Positions 26,781 through 34,218 of a stretch of DNA of 47,101 nt are shown here, piece after piece (the stretch's first letter is position 1; each line of letters begins with the position of its first letter). A program made the translations under genes and the position numbers. The DNA is taken from positions 1 to 47,101 of the forward strand of contig JAITLV010000007.1 in the NCBI GenBank assembly GCA_031277685.1, in the 5' to 3' direction. The notes beneath the pieces were generated by a model. That model was not told the DNA's origin. It saw nothing but the letters and a program-made list of their open reading frames with translations, and ran no database searches. The DNA is from Sphingobacterium sp. Lineage in GTDB: Bacteria > Bacteroidota > Bacteroidia > Sphingobacteriales > Sphingobacteriaceae.

Positions 26781-26814
26781 GTGGCTATCCAAAATTTGGA
26801 TAGCCACTTTTTTT
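26781..26814 (+). terminator. Intrinsic terminator after yceI-like gene
   Basis: GTGGCTATCCAAA (26781-26793) is followed, after one base, by its exact complement TTTGGATAGCCAC (26795-26807). A run of seven Ts comes next. It terminates yceI, and may also serve the convergent SDR gene ending at 26840. Confidence 0.88.
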
Positions 26815-26839
26815 ACTTACGGCTATACAGCCAAAACGT

Positions 26840-27625
26840 TTAAAACCCTTTTAACATACCGCCATCCAAAGGAATGCTAGTTCCCGTGAGGTAGTTTGCA
26901 TACTTTGAGCAGATAAAGGCGACCAGGTAGCCATACTCTTCCGGTTCCCCTAGCCGGGCTGCTGGCACCTGTTTTAACCGCAACTGAAGTGCCTCATTAT
27001 AGGATACTCCCAAACGTTGTGCCTCCATATTGGTCAAGGATTGAATCCTTTCGGTATCAAATAAGCCTGTTAGTATACTATTGACCGTCACACCATCTTT
27101 CGCAACATCATCTGAGAGGGATTTGCTCCAGCTGATCAGCGCTGTCCGAATAGTATTTGACAAAACCAGATTAGATACAGGTTCTTTTACCGTCGAAGAA
27201 GATACATTGATGATACGTCCATATCCATTTGCCAACATATAAGGAAGTGCACAGGAAGTCGTATAACAGTGATTTTGAAACAATAGCTCAAAGGCATGCT
27301 GATAATCCGCCAGATTCTTATGGTCAATCGTTCCAGCCTGTGGCCCATTAGAATTATTGACCAGAATATCTACTTTATTTGATTTAAAATAATCATCTAT
27401 CTTCGCTTTATAGGCTTCGTGATCATTGTAATCGACCAGAATATATTGATGTGTTTGTCCTTTTGAGGTATCCAGGCTTTCTAGCGTATGTTGCAATTTC
27501 TCTTCACTACGTGATGCCAGGGTGACTGATGCACCGCAAGACGCCAGTACTTTGGCAATTCCGGCACCGATACCGGCAGAGCTGGCACCAATGAGCGCTT
27601 TTTTTTCTATTAGATTGATTTCCAT
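26840..27625 (-). CDS. Atypical short-chain dehydrogenase/reductase (no YxxxK)
   Basis: 261 residues with an SDR Rossmann fold: ALIGASSAGIGAGIAKVLA (nucleotide-binding), DILVNNSNGPQAG, and the IINVSSSTV strand with the catalytic-type Ser. The usual Tyr-x-x-x-Lys is replaced by S-N-T-I-R (156-160) in NLVLSNTIRTAL, as in a known divergent group of 3-oxoacyl-ACP-reductase-like SDRs. It may bind NAD(P) but use different chemistry. It lies 44 bases downstream of the UbiB-like gene on the same strand, possibly co-transcribed. Confidence 0.88.
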   Translation of the reverse strand: MEINLIEKKALIGASSAGIGAGIAKVLASCGASVTLASRSEEKLQHTLESLDTSKGQTHQYILVDYNDHEAYKAKIDDYFKSNKVDILVNNSNGPQAGTIDHKNLADYQHAFELLFQNHCYTTSCALPYMLANGYGRIINVSSSTVKEPVSNLVLSNTIRTALISWSKSLSDDVAKDGVTVNSILTGLFDTERIQSLTNMEAQRLGVSYNEALQLRLKQVPAARLGEPEEYGYLVAFICSKYANYLTGTSIPLDGGMLKGF

Positions 27626-27669
27626 TATATTTGTTATACTATGATCCTAGATTATTCATTATAGTGAAC

Positions 27670-29325
27670 CTAGTCATTATCCTTGGCCCTGATCATGGCG
27701 ATAAATAGATAAACTGCAAAAATCCATGCGGAGCCAAGGCATATCCAGGCAAAAACCGGAATACCCAGCCATTGTGGCTCAATCCGTGCGACGATAACCA
27801 TTCCCCCCAACAAGTTGAGGGACATAAACATAATTCCGATGACAATACGGTTGACACCTTTACGAAGAATGGCATTAAACGATCGGGCGCTAATCAGGCG
27901 ATGGTTTAAGGTAAAATTCCCTGTTCGGAACAGACGCACTAAAGCCCGCATATCTTCTGGGAGTTTTTCGACATCCCGTGCGAAAGATTCGATTTTGTGT
28001 TTTCCTTTCTTGAAAATAGCTTCAGGCGAAAGTCGCTCCATCATAATCCTTCGTGCAAAGGGCTTGATACTTTCCATGATATTCAGATCAGGGTAAAGCT
28101 GACGGCCTATACCTTCCATCAACGAGATACCACGCATAAGCTGATAGATATATTCAGGGAAATACAAACGATTGTCACCGATGATCTTCCATAATTTGTT
28201 AAACAACAGATCGAGACTAAGATCCCCTAAGGAAACATTATCGATCATGTCAAATATTTCATATAGGGAGCGTTCAAACTGATTTCGATCAGGGATATGA
28301 CTCACTACAGCCACATCTTCAATGACATCCGCCAGTCGAACAGCATCCTCGGAAATAGCAGATTGGATAAACTCTTCGAGCTGTCGCCGGTCAATTCCGA
28401 GTAATTTCCCCATGTTACCAAAGTCCAAAAAAGCAATACGTCCGTCAGGCATGACCATCATATTACCTGGGTGCGGATCGCCGTGAAAGAAACCATGGAT
28501 AATCACTTGCTCGAGATACAGATTGATACCATTTTTCACTAAGGTTTCCACATCCATCCCCCGCCGTTTTATTTCCGCAACATCTGTCACCTTAAAACCG
28601 TCTAGATACTCCATACAAAGGACACGGTCAGAAGACAGATCCGGATAGACTTTAGGAACTTTGATCAGTTTGTTTCCTTTAAAATTTTTAGCAAATCTTT
28701 CGATGTTGTGTCGTTCAATGACCAGGGACATTTCCTCCTGTAGGGTCATGGCAAAAGATTCTACGATCAAAGAAAGGTTAAGGTTTTCCAAGGCGTCATT
28801 ATACATGGTCAGGATCTTGGCGATATCACGCATAAGCGCGAGATCAACACGCATGACTTCATCTATACCAGGCCGGCGCACTTTTAAAACGACTGCTGTT
28901 CCATCTGTCAGTGTCGCCCGATAGACCTGGGCAATCGAAGCTGCAGCGAAAGGCTCCAGTTCGACAGATTGAAACTGTTCGTTGACCTCAATACCGAGTT
29001 CTTCGGCGAGATAAGTTTGTATATCGACTTCAAAGGGCGGCACATTGTCCTCAAGTCGTTTGAGTTCCTCAACAAGATCTTTTGGGAGCAGCCCTTCACG
29101 GGTGGAAGCTGATTGCCCCAACTTGATGAAGGCCGGCCCCAGCTCTTCCAATGCCATCCTAATCCGGGTATACACACTGATCTTGTCGACATCAATATTA
29201 CGTTCTAAGCTCGCCCTTGCCCCTTTCCAGGGCAATCGCGCAATGGCATCTTTAAAACCATATTTTGCCAATATGCTTAAAATTTGGGAACTGCGCTGTA
29301 GCTTCTTCGTCGGATTGTAGATCAT
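27670..29325 (-). CDS. UbiB/ABC1 (AarF) family atypical protein kinase
   Basis: 551 residues from ATG 29325 (a TTG two codons upstream is less likely). The family hallmarks are present: the KxGQ motif (AFIKLGQSASTR), the Ala-rich loop (FAAASIAQVYRA), the lysine of VVLKVRRPG, FHGDPHPGNMM and FLDFGNMGKL. Two membrane helices close the C-terminus (about 490-548). In other bacteria UbiB supports ubiquinone synthesis; Bacteroidota use menaquinone, so here a quinone/isoprenoid-lipid handling role is only inferred. Confidence 0.92.
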   Translation of the reverse strand: MIYNPTKKLQRSSQILSILAKYGFKDAIARLPWKGARASLERNIDVDKISVYTRIRMALEELGPAFIKLGQSASTREGLLPKDLVEELKRLEDNVPPFEVDIQTYLAEELGIEVNEQFQSVELEPFAAASIAQVYRATLTDGTAVVLKVRRPGIDEVMRVDLALMRDIAKILTMYNDALENLNLSLIVESFAMTLQEEMSLVIERHNIERFAKNFKGNKLIKVPKVYPDLSSDRVLCMEYLDGFKVTDVAEIKRRGMDVETLVKNGINLYLEQVIIHGFFHGDPHPGNMMVMPDGRIAFLDFGNMGKLLGIDRRQLEEFIQSAISEDAVRLADVIEDVAVVSHIPDRNQFERSLYEIFDMIDNVSLGDLSLDLLFNKLWKIIGDNRLYFPEYIYQLMRGISLMEGIGRQLYPDLNIMESIKPFARRIMMERLSPEAIFKKGKHKIESFARDVEKLPEDMRALVRLFRTGNFTLNHRLISARSFNAILRKGVNRIVIGIMFMSLNLLGGMVIVARIEPQWLGIPVFAWICLGSAWIFAVYLFIAMIRAKDND

Positions 29326-29441
29326 GCACAAGAATTTTCAAAAACAAGATACGAAATATCCATATCCAAAAAACACAAACATTGATGAAAATGGTCTGAA
29401 TATTCCATATGACTGTCAAAAAAAACGTGTAAAGTTTTATT

Positions 29442-30083
29442 TTATTCCGCTTCCATCTGATCTAAATTTTCCTTAATCTGTTTGACATAATCACCATAAT
29501 AGGCGCGGATCATAATTTCAGTAATCACGACAATAATCACAATGGAGAAAATCGCCGATAGAATCATCCATAGAATAAAATTAGGATCTTGCTGTAGCGT
29601 GTCTTTGAAATGATATAATTTCTCAAACCAAGCGACCGCCCTATTTTGGCCAATCATAATGAGGTAAAGGAATAAACCTTGCGGAATCATCACATAGGCA
29701 ACGATGCGGTAGGTCTCGACGGCATATTTAAGGTCATAATAGAGCTTAAGGAGATGTTCACGGGATGCAAGCAGATCAATTTGCTTGGCACTCTTGATCA
29801 GGTAATAGAACCTACGGTAATACAACAGGCTAGACAGGGAAATCTGTACAATAAAAAAGTAATAAGCGAAAGCCGCATACCCGGAGATTTTATAGATAGG
29901 CAGTATGGGTACAGCAATCAGGAAAAACATGCAGACCAGCCAAGAAATAAATTCCCGTTTGATATTACGTCTCAGCTTGGCCATGATGTTGCCAACTTCC
30001 TTATAGTGTTTAAGATTTGGATTTTGTAGATCCTCATCTGTAGGCTGTTCCTGCCAAGATTTTTTTAATTCATCAAAATTCAT
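29442..30083 (-). CDS. Four-helix membrane protein, probable anti-sigma partner
   Basis: 213 residues with no named domain that I recognise. A ~40-residue soluble N-terminus (FDELKKSWQEQ) is followed by four hydrophobic segments (roughly 43-62, 68-88, 122-142 and 170-193) and a short acidic tail. The gene overlaps the upstream sigma factor gene by 11 bases, which suggests translational coupling and an anti-sigma or sigma-signalling role. That role is inferred from position only; it lacks the zinc anti-sigma motif. Confidence 0.65.
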   Translation of the reverse strand: MNFDELKKSWQEQPTDEDLQNPNLKHYKEVGNIMAKLRRNIKREFISWLVCMFFLIAVPILPIYKISGYAAFAYYFFIVQISLSSLLYYRRFYYLIKSAKQIDLLASREHLLKLYYDLKYAVETYRIVAYVMIPQGLFLYLIMIGQNRAVAWFEKLYHFKDTLQQDPNFILWMILSAIFSIVIIVVITEIMIRAYYGDYVKQIKENLDQMEAE

Positions 30084-30576
30084 AATTATATTTTTTAATG
30101 ATTTGTTGAATCCGCTCTTTGGTACGGTTTAATTTCACCCGTGCATTCACTTCAGATATCCCCAAATGCGTGGCTATTTCACGATGGCTCTGCCCTTCCA
30201 GGAATAAAAAGATCAGTGCTTTCTCTACCGCGTTTAATTCCTGTACGGCCTGATAGAATATTTTTAGCTGCTCATCTTTATCCGGATTATAGGACTCCTC
30301 CGGAAAATCATGACGTTCTTCCAGGCTATCGTAAACCCGATGTTTCTTCTCTTTCTTTAAAAATACCATTGCGGTATTTAATGCTACCCGGTACATCCAG
30401 GTTGAAAATTTACTTTGCCGCTTAAATGTTGTGTAAGACTTCCAAAGCTGATAGACAATTTCCTGATAGAGATCCTGCCGTCCCTCATGATCGTCCATAT
30501 ACATACGGCTCACCTTGACGATAATTCCTTTATTTTCGTCAATCAACTGAAGAAATTCTGTTTCCAAATGGGCCAC
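30073..30576 (-). CDS. ECF-type RNA polymerase sigma factor
   Basis: 167 residues starting at GTG 30576; no ATG lies nearby in frame. Region 2 is visible as DLYQEIVYQLWKSYTTF and KFSTWMYRVALNTAMVFLKK. Region 4 reads LNAVEKALIFLFLEGQSHRE then IATHLGISEVNARVKLNRTK, a typical helix-turn-helix. It acts with core RNA polymerase. The overlapping downstream membrane protein gene is its likely regulator. The regulon is not visible. Confidence 0.9.
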   Translation of the reverse strand: MAHLETEFLQLIDENKGIIVKVSRMYMDDHEGRQDLYQEIVYQLWKSYTTFKRQSKFSTWMYRVALNTAMVFLKKEKKHRVYDSLEERHDFPEESYNPDKDEQLKIFYQAVQELNAVEKALIFLFLEGQSHREIATHLGISEVNARVKLNRTKERIQQIIKKYNYEF

Positions 30577-30697
30577 CTAGTAAATTTTCTTTAAAGATCT
30601 ATTCAGGTAATAAGTATAGCAAACAAACAAAGTGTTACAGCTTAACTTAAAAATATGTAAATTGTTCATAAAAAGGAGGCAAATCAGGATAATAATT

Positions 30698-31135
30698 ATG
30701 GAAAATATATTTTATGAAGGCCAGGTTATCTGGGCGCAAATCGATGCCAATAGACATATGCGCCATTCCGCCTATGCAGATATCTGCGCACAGGCACGGA
30801 GCAATATGTTAAACAAAATGGGGTTTTCTTTGAGTAAGTTCGCCGAATTCCAGATCGGACCGATCCTATTTCGAGAAGAATTGATCTATTCCAAGGAAGT
30901 TCATCTTGACGAATATGTACAAGTCAAGGTAGAACTGACCAAATACAATAAAACCAACAGCCGGTTTTCCTTTGTACATCAGGTCTATCGCAAGGACGGC
31001 ACACTGTGCTGCACGGTAAATGTCGACGGCGCCTGGCTTGATTTAAAGTTGCGAAAATTGACCAAATTGCCCGAAGAAATGGAACCCTATCTGGCCAAGA
31101 TTCCTCGTGCAGCCGGATATGAAGAAACTGAATAA
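30698..31135 (+). CDS. Hotdog-fold acyl-CoA thioesterase (4HBT-like)
   Basis: 145 residues from ATG 30698; the frame is open to 30632 but the added residues look non-coding. The hotdog fold is shown by QVIWAQIDANRHMRHSAYAD (the Asp-centred 4-hydroxybenzoyl-CoA-thioesterase-like motif) and the central strand EYVQVKVELTKYNKTNSRFSF. Such enzymes cleave acyl-CoA thioesters; the acyl group is unknown. An AGGAGG at 30674-30679 lies 18 bases before the ATG, too far to be a normal ribosome site; the nearer CAGGAT is more likely used. Confidence 0.85.
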   Translation: MENIFYEGQVIWAQIDANRHMRHSAYADICAQARSNMLNKMGFSLSKFAEFQIGPILFREELIYSKEVHLDEYVQVKVELTKYNKTNSRFSFVHQVYRKDGTLCCTVNVDGAWLDLKLRKLTKLPEEMEPYLAKIPRAAGYEETE

Positions 31136-31171
31136 AAAAAATCCCACGGAATACATTGTATTCCGTGGGAT
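31133..31171. terminator. Convergent terminator shared by thioesterase and hsp20 genes
   Basis: ATCCCACGGAATAC (31141-31154) pairs perfectly with 31158-31171 around a 3-base loop. A-run 31133-31140 becomes a T-run for the minus strand, so it is strongest for the Hsp20 transcript, and the stem is also right behind the thioesterase stop. Confidence 0.85.
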
Positions 31172-31256
31172 TAAAACATAAACTAAACCTAAAAACTATT
31201 TTATGAAGCATCTACTGACCTCAGTCCATGATGCGCTTGTTGTGTGGTCGCTGTAA

Positions 31257-31700
31257 TTATTTTACTTCGATCAAACGTTTTGCAATAATTGCATCTTCTT
31301 TCTTTCCAACAGTTAAAATCAATATTCCACCTTCATACGCTGCTTCGATATTGCTATAATCAACTGTCTCAGGCAAGGTAAATGACCTAGAAAATGAACT
31401 ATAATTGAATTCCTTTTTGCTGTATAATTTTTCTTCACTTACTTGCTCTTCTTTTTTCTCTGCAGAAATGGTAATCAGATTTTTATCCACATTGATTTTA
31501 AAATCTGCTTTGTCCAATCCTGGCGCAGCCATTTCAATCTTAAATGATTTCTCAGACTCTGAGATGTTCACCGCTGGAACACGTGAGACCAAACGATCTG
31601 AAATAAAATTGTCATTGAATAGATTATCAAATACGGTATTCACAAATGGGTTTACTGCATCTGTATTTAAACTTTTTGTAGGGAATTTAATTAATGCCAT
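31257..31700 (-). CDS. Small heat shock protein, Hsp20/alpha-crystallin family
   Basis: 147 residues, the usual length. The alpha-crystallin domain spans about 40-145: VPAVNISESEKSFKIEMAAP, GLDKADFKINVDKNLITISA, FSRSFTLPETVDYSNIEA, and the GGILILTVGKK strand. It binds unfolding proteins without ATP. The start is unusually well marked for Bacteroidota: AGGAGG lies 7 bases before the ATG (complement of 31708-31713), suggesting strong translation. Confidence 0.95.
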   Translation of the reverse strand: MALIKFPTKSLNTDAVNPFVNTVFDNLFNDNFISDRLVSRVPAVNISESEKSFKIEMAAPGLDKADFKINVDKNLITISAEKKEEQVSEEKLYSKKEFNYSSFSRSFTLPETVDYSNIEAAYEGGILILTVGKKEDAIIAKRLIEVK

Positions 31701-31994
31701 TTTTTGTCCTCCTAATTTTTTTTATTTTTTTGTTAAGCTTTATTTTCTAATTCTTTTATAGGGGATATTCAATTCACGTACCAGCCGCAAAACAACGACA
31801 TAGTGTCATTAAAAAATAATTCAAGATGTCATTTTGGCGCAATTCAATCAAAAAAACTCACAAAAGAGTCTTAATTTGTCACTGCCAGGAAACAAGATGA
31901 TCGCTATCCGATACAACATTAACGCCTGCGGGGGCAGACTGTTTTGGGATGGGTCTAATTTTACAAAACATTAACTTTTTGTCGCTTCTTCCTG
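31701..31994 (-). promoter_or_regulatory. Upstream region of hsp20 with a repeated AATGACA
   Basis: On the minus strand AATGACA occurs twice, 23 bases apart (plus-strand TGTCATT at 31804-31810 and 31827-31833). A related TGTCA lies near 31880. No CIRCE inverted repeat is seen. The repeats may belong to the heat-shock promoter; no ORF was found here. Confidence 0.3.
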
Positions 31995-32705
31995 CTACCT
32001 TGCTTTTTCCTCCAGTGAGGTAATCAGCAAAAACTTAACGGCATCGTAGATGTAATCTTTGGCTTCGGCATAGGAAACAGCATAAATCCGTGATACGAGT
32101 GTATCATATTGAGGGAAGGGTTCAAATAACTTATCATAATAAGCATCCAGCTGCGCATGAGTAGGTAATTCAAATGCCAACCGGAGCTGAAATCGCCGGA
32201 TAATTGCGGTGTCCAATATTTCAGGATGATTGGTAGCGGCAATCAGTACGGCTTCGGCAGGAAAATAGTCAATTAATTGAATAATTGTGTTCACAAGACG
32301 GCGCATCTCCCCTACATCTTTTTCTTCACTGATCCGAGCCTTCCCGATCTGATCAAATTCATCCAGAAACAAAACAGCTTTTTCACGTCCTGCCTTATCA
32401 AAGACCTGTTTGATATGTTGTGAAGTTTCACCGATACGGGACGAGATCAGATTGCTTAAATTCAATACATAGATTGGCTTCTCGAGCGCTGTCGCAAGTG
32501 CCTTGGCTGTCGTTGTTTTTCCACAACCAGAATACCCATGTAGCAAGATCTTATTACTTACAGGCAGACCATACTGGGAAAGTTCTTGAATATAGCGATG
32601 TTCCTTAATTAGTTGTTGAAGCTTCTGTCGGCTGTCTTCCGCTAAAAAAACATCATCCAACGCTATTTTCTCTTTATCGGCAATAACAAGATCGTAAATA
32701 TTCAT
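31995..32705 (-). CDS. AAA-family ATPase
   Basis: 236 residues from ATG 32705; the frame opens six codons earlier at a TTG, but a -7 element at 32740-32747 fits the ATG better. Walker A is LLHGYSGCGKTTTAKALA, Walker B AVLFLDEFDQIG, sensor 1 IAATNHPEILD, and an arginine finger region IIRRFQLRL. It is a single-domain AAA protein of the kind that remodels or unfolds proteins; the partner is unknown. The Hsp20 gene follows on the same strand after 294 bases. Confidence 0.88.
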   Translation of the reverse strand: MNIYDLVIADKEKIALDDVFLAEDSRQKLQQLIKEHRYIQELSQYGLPVSNKILLHGYSGCGKTTTAKALATALEKPIYVLNLSNLISSRIGETSQHIKQVFDKAGREKAVLFLDEFDQIGKARISEEKDVGEMRRLVNTIIQLIDYFPAEAVLIAATNHPEILDTAIIRRFQLRLAFELPTHAQLDAYYDKLFEPFPQYDTLVSRIYAVSYAEAKDYIYDAVKFLLITSLEEKAR

Positions 32706-32739
32706 CTTTTCAATTTGATTCAATGATACAATGGACGAG

Positions 32740-32747
32740 CAAAATTA
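32740..32747 (-). promoter_or_regulatory. -7 element TAATTTTG for the AAA ATPase gene
   Basis: The plus-strand CAAAATTA is TAATTTTG on the minus strand, a perfect TAnnTTTG match, 34 bases upstream of ATG 32705. Confidence 0.45.
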
Positions 32748-32785
32748 CGCATGTATTTCAAGCTTTTGCTAGTCCAGTTTGAAAA

Positions 32786-33154
32786 TTAATCTTTCCTGTA
32801 TTTAAGACCAACCTGCGAAGAGGACAAATCTCCACCGAAAGGCGGATTTGATTTACGAATGACAACCTCGATTATTTCAGCATGGCTCACCGCCTCCCGG
32901 ATCTGCTCCAGTATTTCCGCAGCCGCAGATTCCAGCAGTTTTCGCTTGGGCCGCATCACCCTGGCCGTAATTTGATATAGTTCTTCGTAATTTAGCGTAT
33001 TGCGTAAATCTTCAGTTTCTGTATTATGAAAGGGGAAACACACATCGATCGACACAAAAAATTCATTACCAAGAACCTGTTCCTCTTCGTAATACCCTAT
33101 TGGCGCATAAAACCGCGCCTCCTTCAATGAAACTGTCTGTAAAATGGTTGCCAT
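32786..33154 (-). CDS. folB: Dihydroneopterin aldolase FolB
   Basis: 122 residues from ATG 33154, exactly the usual FolB size; the open frame to 33196 adds no family sequence. Motifs: VSLKEARFYAPIGYYEEEQV (substrate-pocket strand), LNYEELYQI, KLLESAAAEILEQI with the conserved Glu, and VVIRKSNPPFGGDLSSSQV. It converts dihydroneopterin to 6-hydroxymethyl-dihydropterin plus glycolaldehyde in folate synthesis. No other folate gene lies in the window. Confidence 0.93.
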   Translation of the reverse strand: MATILQTVSLKEARFYAPIGYYEEEQVLGNEFFVSIDVCFPFHNTETEDLRNTLNYEELYQITARVMRPKRKLLESAAAEILEQIREAVSHAEIIEVVIRKSNPPFGGDLSSSQVGLKYRKD

Positions 33155-33332
33155 GCACAAACCTAAGCAAATTGTTCCAAATCGGAAAACTAACATTCGT
33201 CATGAATGCAATAGTGCGAAGTTCAGTTCAGGAATCCATAACCATATCCTATCCAACACCTCCAATTCTAAAATTAATAATTGTATATAAAAACAAATTT
33301 TCCTAAGTTTAACTATACCAAAACCCCAACAG

Positions 33333-34061
33333 ATGAACTTTTCTTTAGCTTCAGCATTGACACTAACGGCTCTATGTGGCGCCATCACAGTACATGCGCA
33401 AACAAATATGAAACCCAGCGACACAGAATATTATAGTCCTGTTCCCCCGACCATAACACTCCATAGCGGAATCCCTAGCGATGCCATTGTTCTCTTTGAC
33501 GGCAAAGACCTCAGCAAATGGAAGAGTGAAAAAGGAAAAGCAAACTGGACCGTCGTGAACAATTCCCTTGAGGTCAAACCAGGGAGTGGAAACATTGAAA
33601 CAGCTGAGCATTTTAGTGACTTTCAGCTTCATATTGAATGGAAAAGCCCGGAGCTGATCAAAGGCGAAGGACAAGGACGAGGCAATAGTGGTATTTTCCT
33701 GCAAGGCCTCTATGAAATCCAAGTCTTGGACAATAACAACAATCCAACTTATGTCAATGGTGGCGCAGGTAGCCTGTACAAACAGCGTCCGCCTCTGGCG
33801 CAGGTCATCGCACCCGACAAATGGCATGTGTATGACATCATTTATAAAGCGCCGCAATTTAACAAAGATGGCTTATTGCTCAGCAAAGGTACGGTCACGG
33901 TCCTACACAATGGAATAGTCGTCCAAAACAACACCCAGATTGATGGTACGACAGAATACATCGGACTCCCGAAACAAGTGAGCCATGGCCCAGGCCCTAT
34001 CGTTCTACAAGATCATGGTGATCTCGTTCAGTTCAGAAATATCTGGCTCCGCAAATTATAG
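33333..34061 (+). CDS. Secreted DUF1080 (3-keto-disaccharide hydrolase-like) protein
   Basis: 242 residues with an N-terminal signal sequence ending near HAQ (about residue 22). The DUF1080 jelly-roll is recognised by IVLFDGKDLSKWKSEKGKAN, DFQLHIEWKSPE, GRGNSGIFLQGLYEIQVLD and the terminal GPIVLQDHGDLVQFRNIWLR. Family members act on or bind sugars, and some hydrolyse 3-keto-glycosides; the substrate here is unknown. A single gene with its own terminator-like hairpin at 34108-34144. Confidence 0.9.
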   Translation: MNFSLASALTLTALCGAITVHAQTNMKPSDTEYYSPVPPTITLHSGIPSDAIVLFDGKDLSKWKSEKGKANWTVVNNSLEVKPGSGNIETAEHFSDFQLHIEWKSPELIKGEGQGRGNSGIFLQGLYEIQVLDNNNNPTYVNGGAGSLYKQRPPLAQVIAPDKWHVYDIIYKAPQFNKDGLLLSKGTVTVLHNGIVVQNNTQIDGTTEYIGLPKQVSHGPGPIVLQDHGDLVQFRNIWLRKL

Positions 34062-34107
34062 TTTCGCGTAACAATTTCAGTTAGAGAAGCAACAATTCTG
34101 TACTAGG

Positions 34108-34144
34108 TTTTATAGGGCTATTTCCCTAATTTAGCCCTATAAAA
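34108..34144 (+). terminator. Hairpin after the DUF1080 gene
   Basis: TTTTATAGGGCTA (34108-34120) pairs with TAGCCCTATAAAA (34132-34144), a perfect 13-base stem with an 11-base loop, followed by a short T-stretch. Confidence 0.7.
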
Positions 34145-34218
34145 TTTAAAAACAAACGCCTTCATCAGGATAAAAACACCTGTGAATGGCCCAACATCAT
34201 TAAAAATAAATTATTCTA

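Noticed and set aside
30674..30679. AGGAGG as the ribosome binding site of the thioesterase gene
   Set aside because: It is 18 bases from the ATG with no nearer start codon, too far for normal use.
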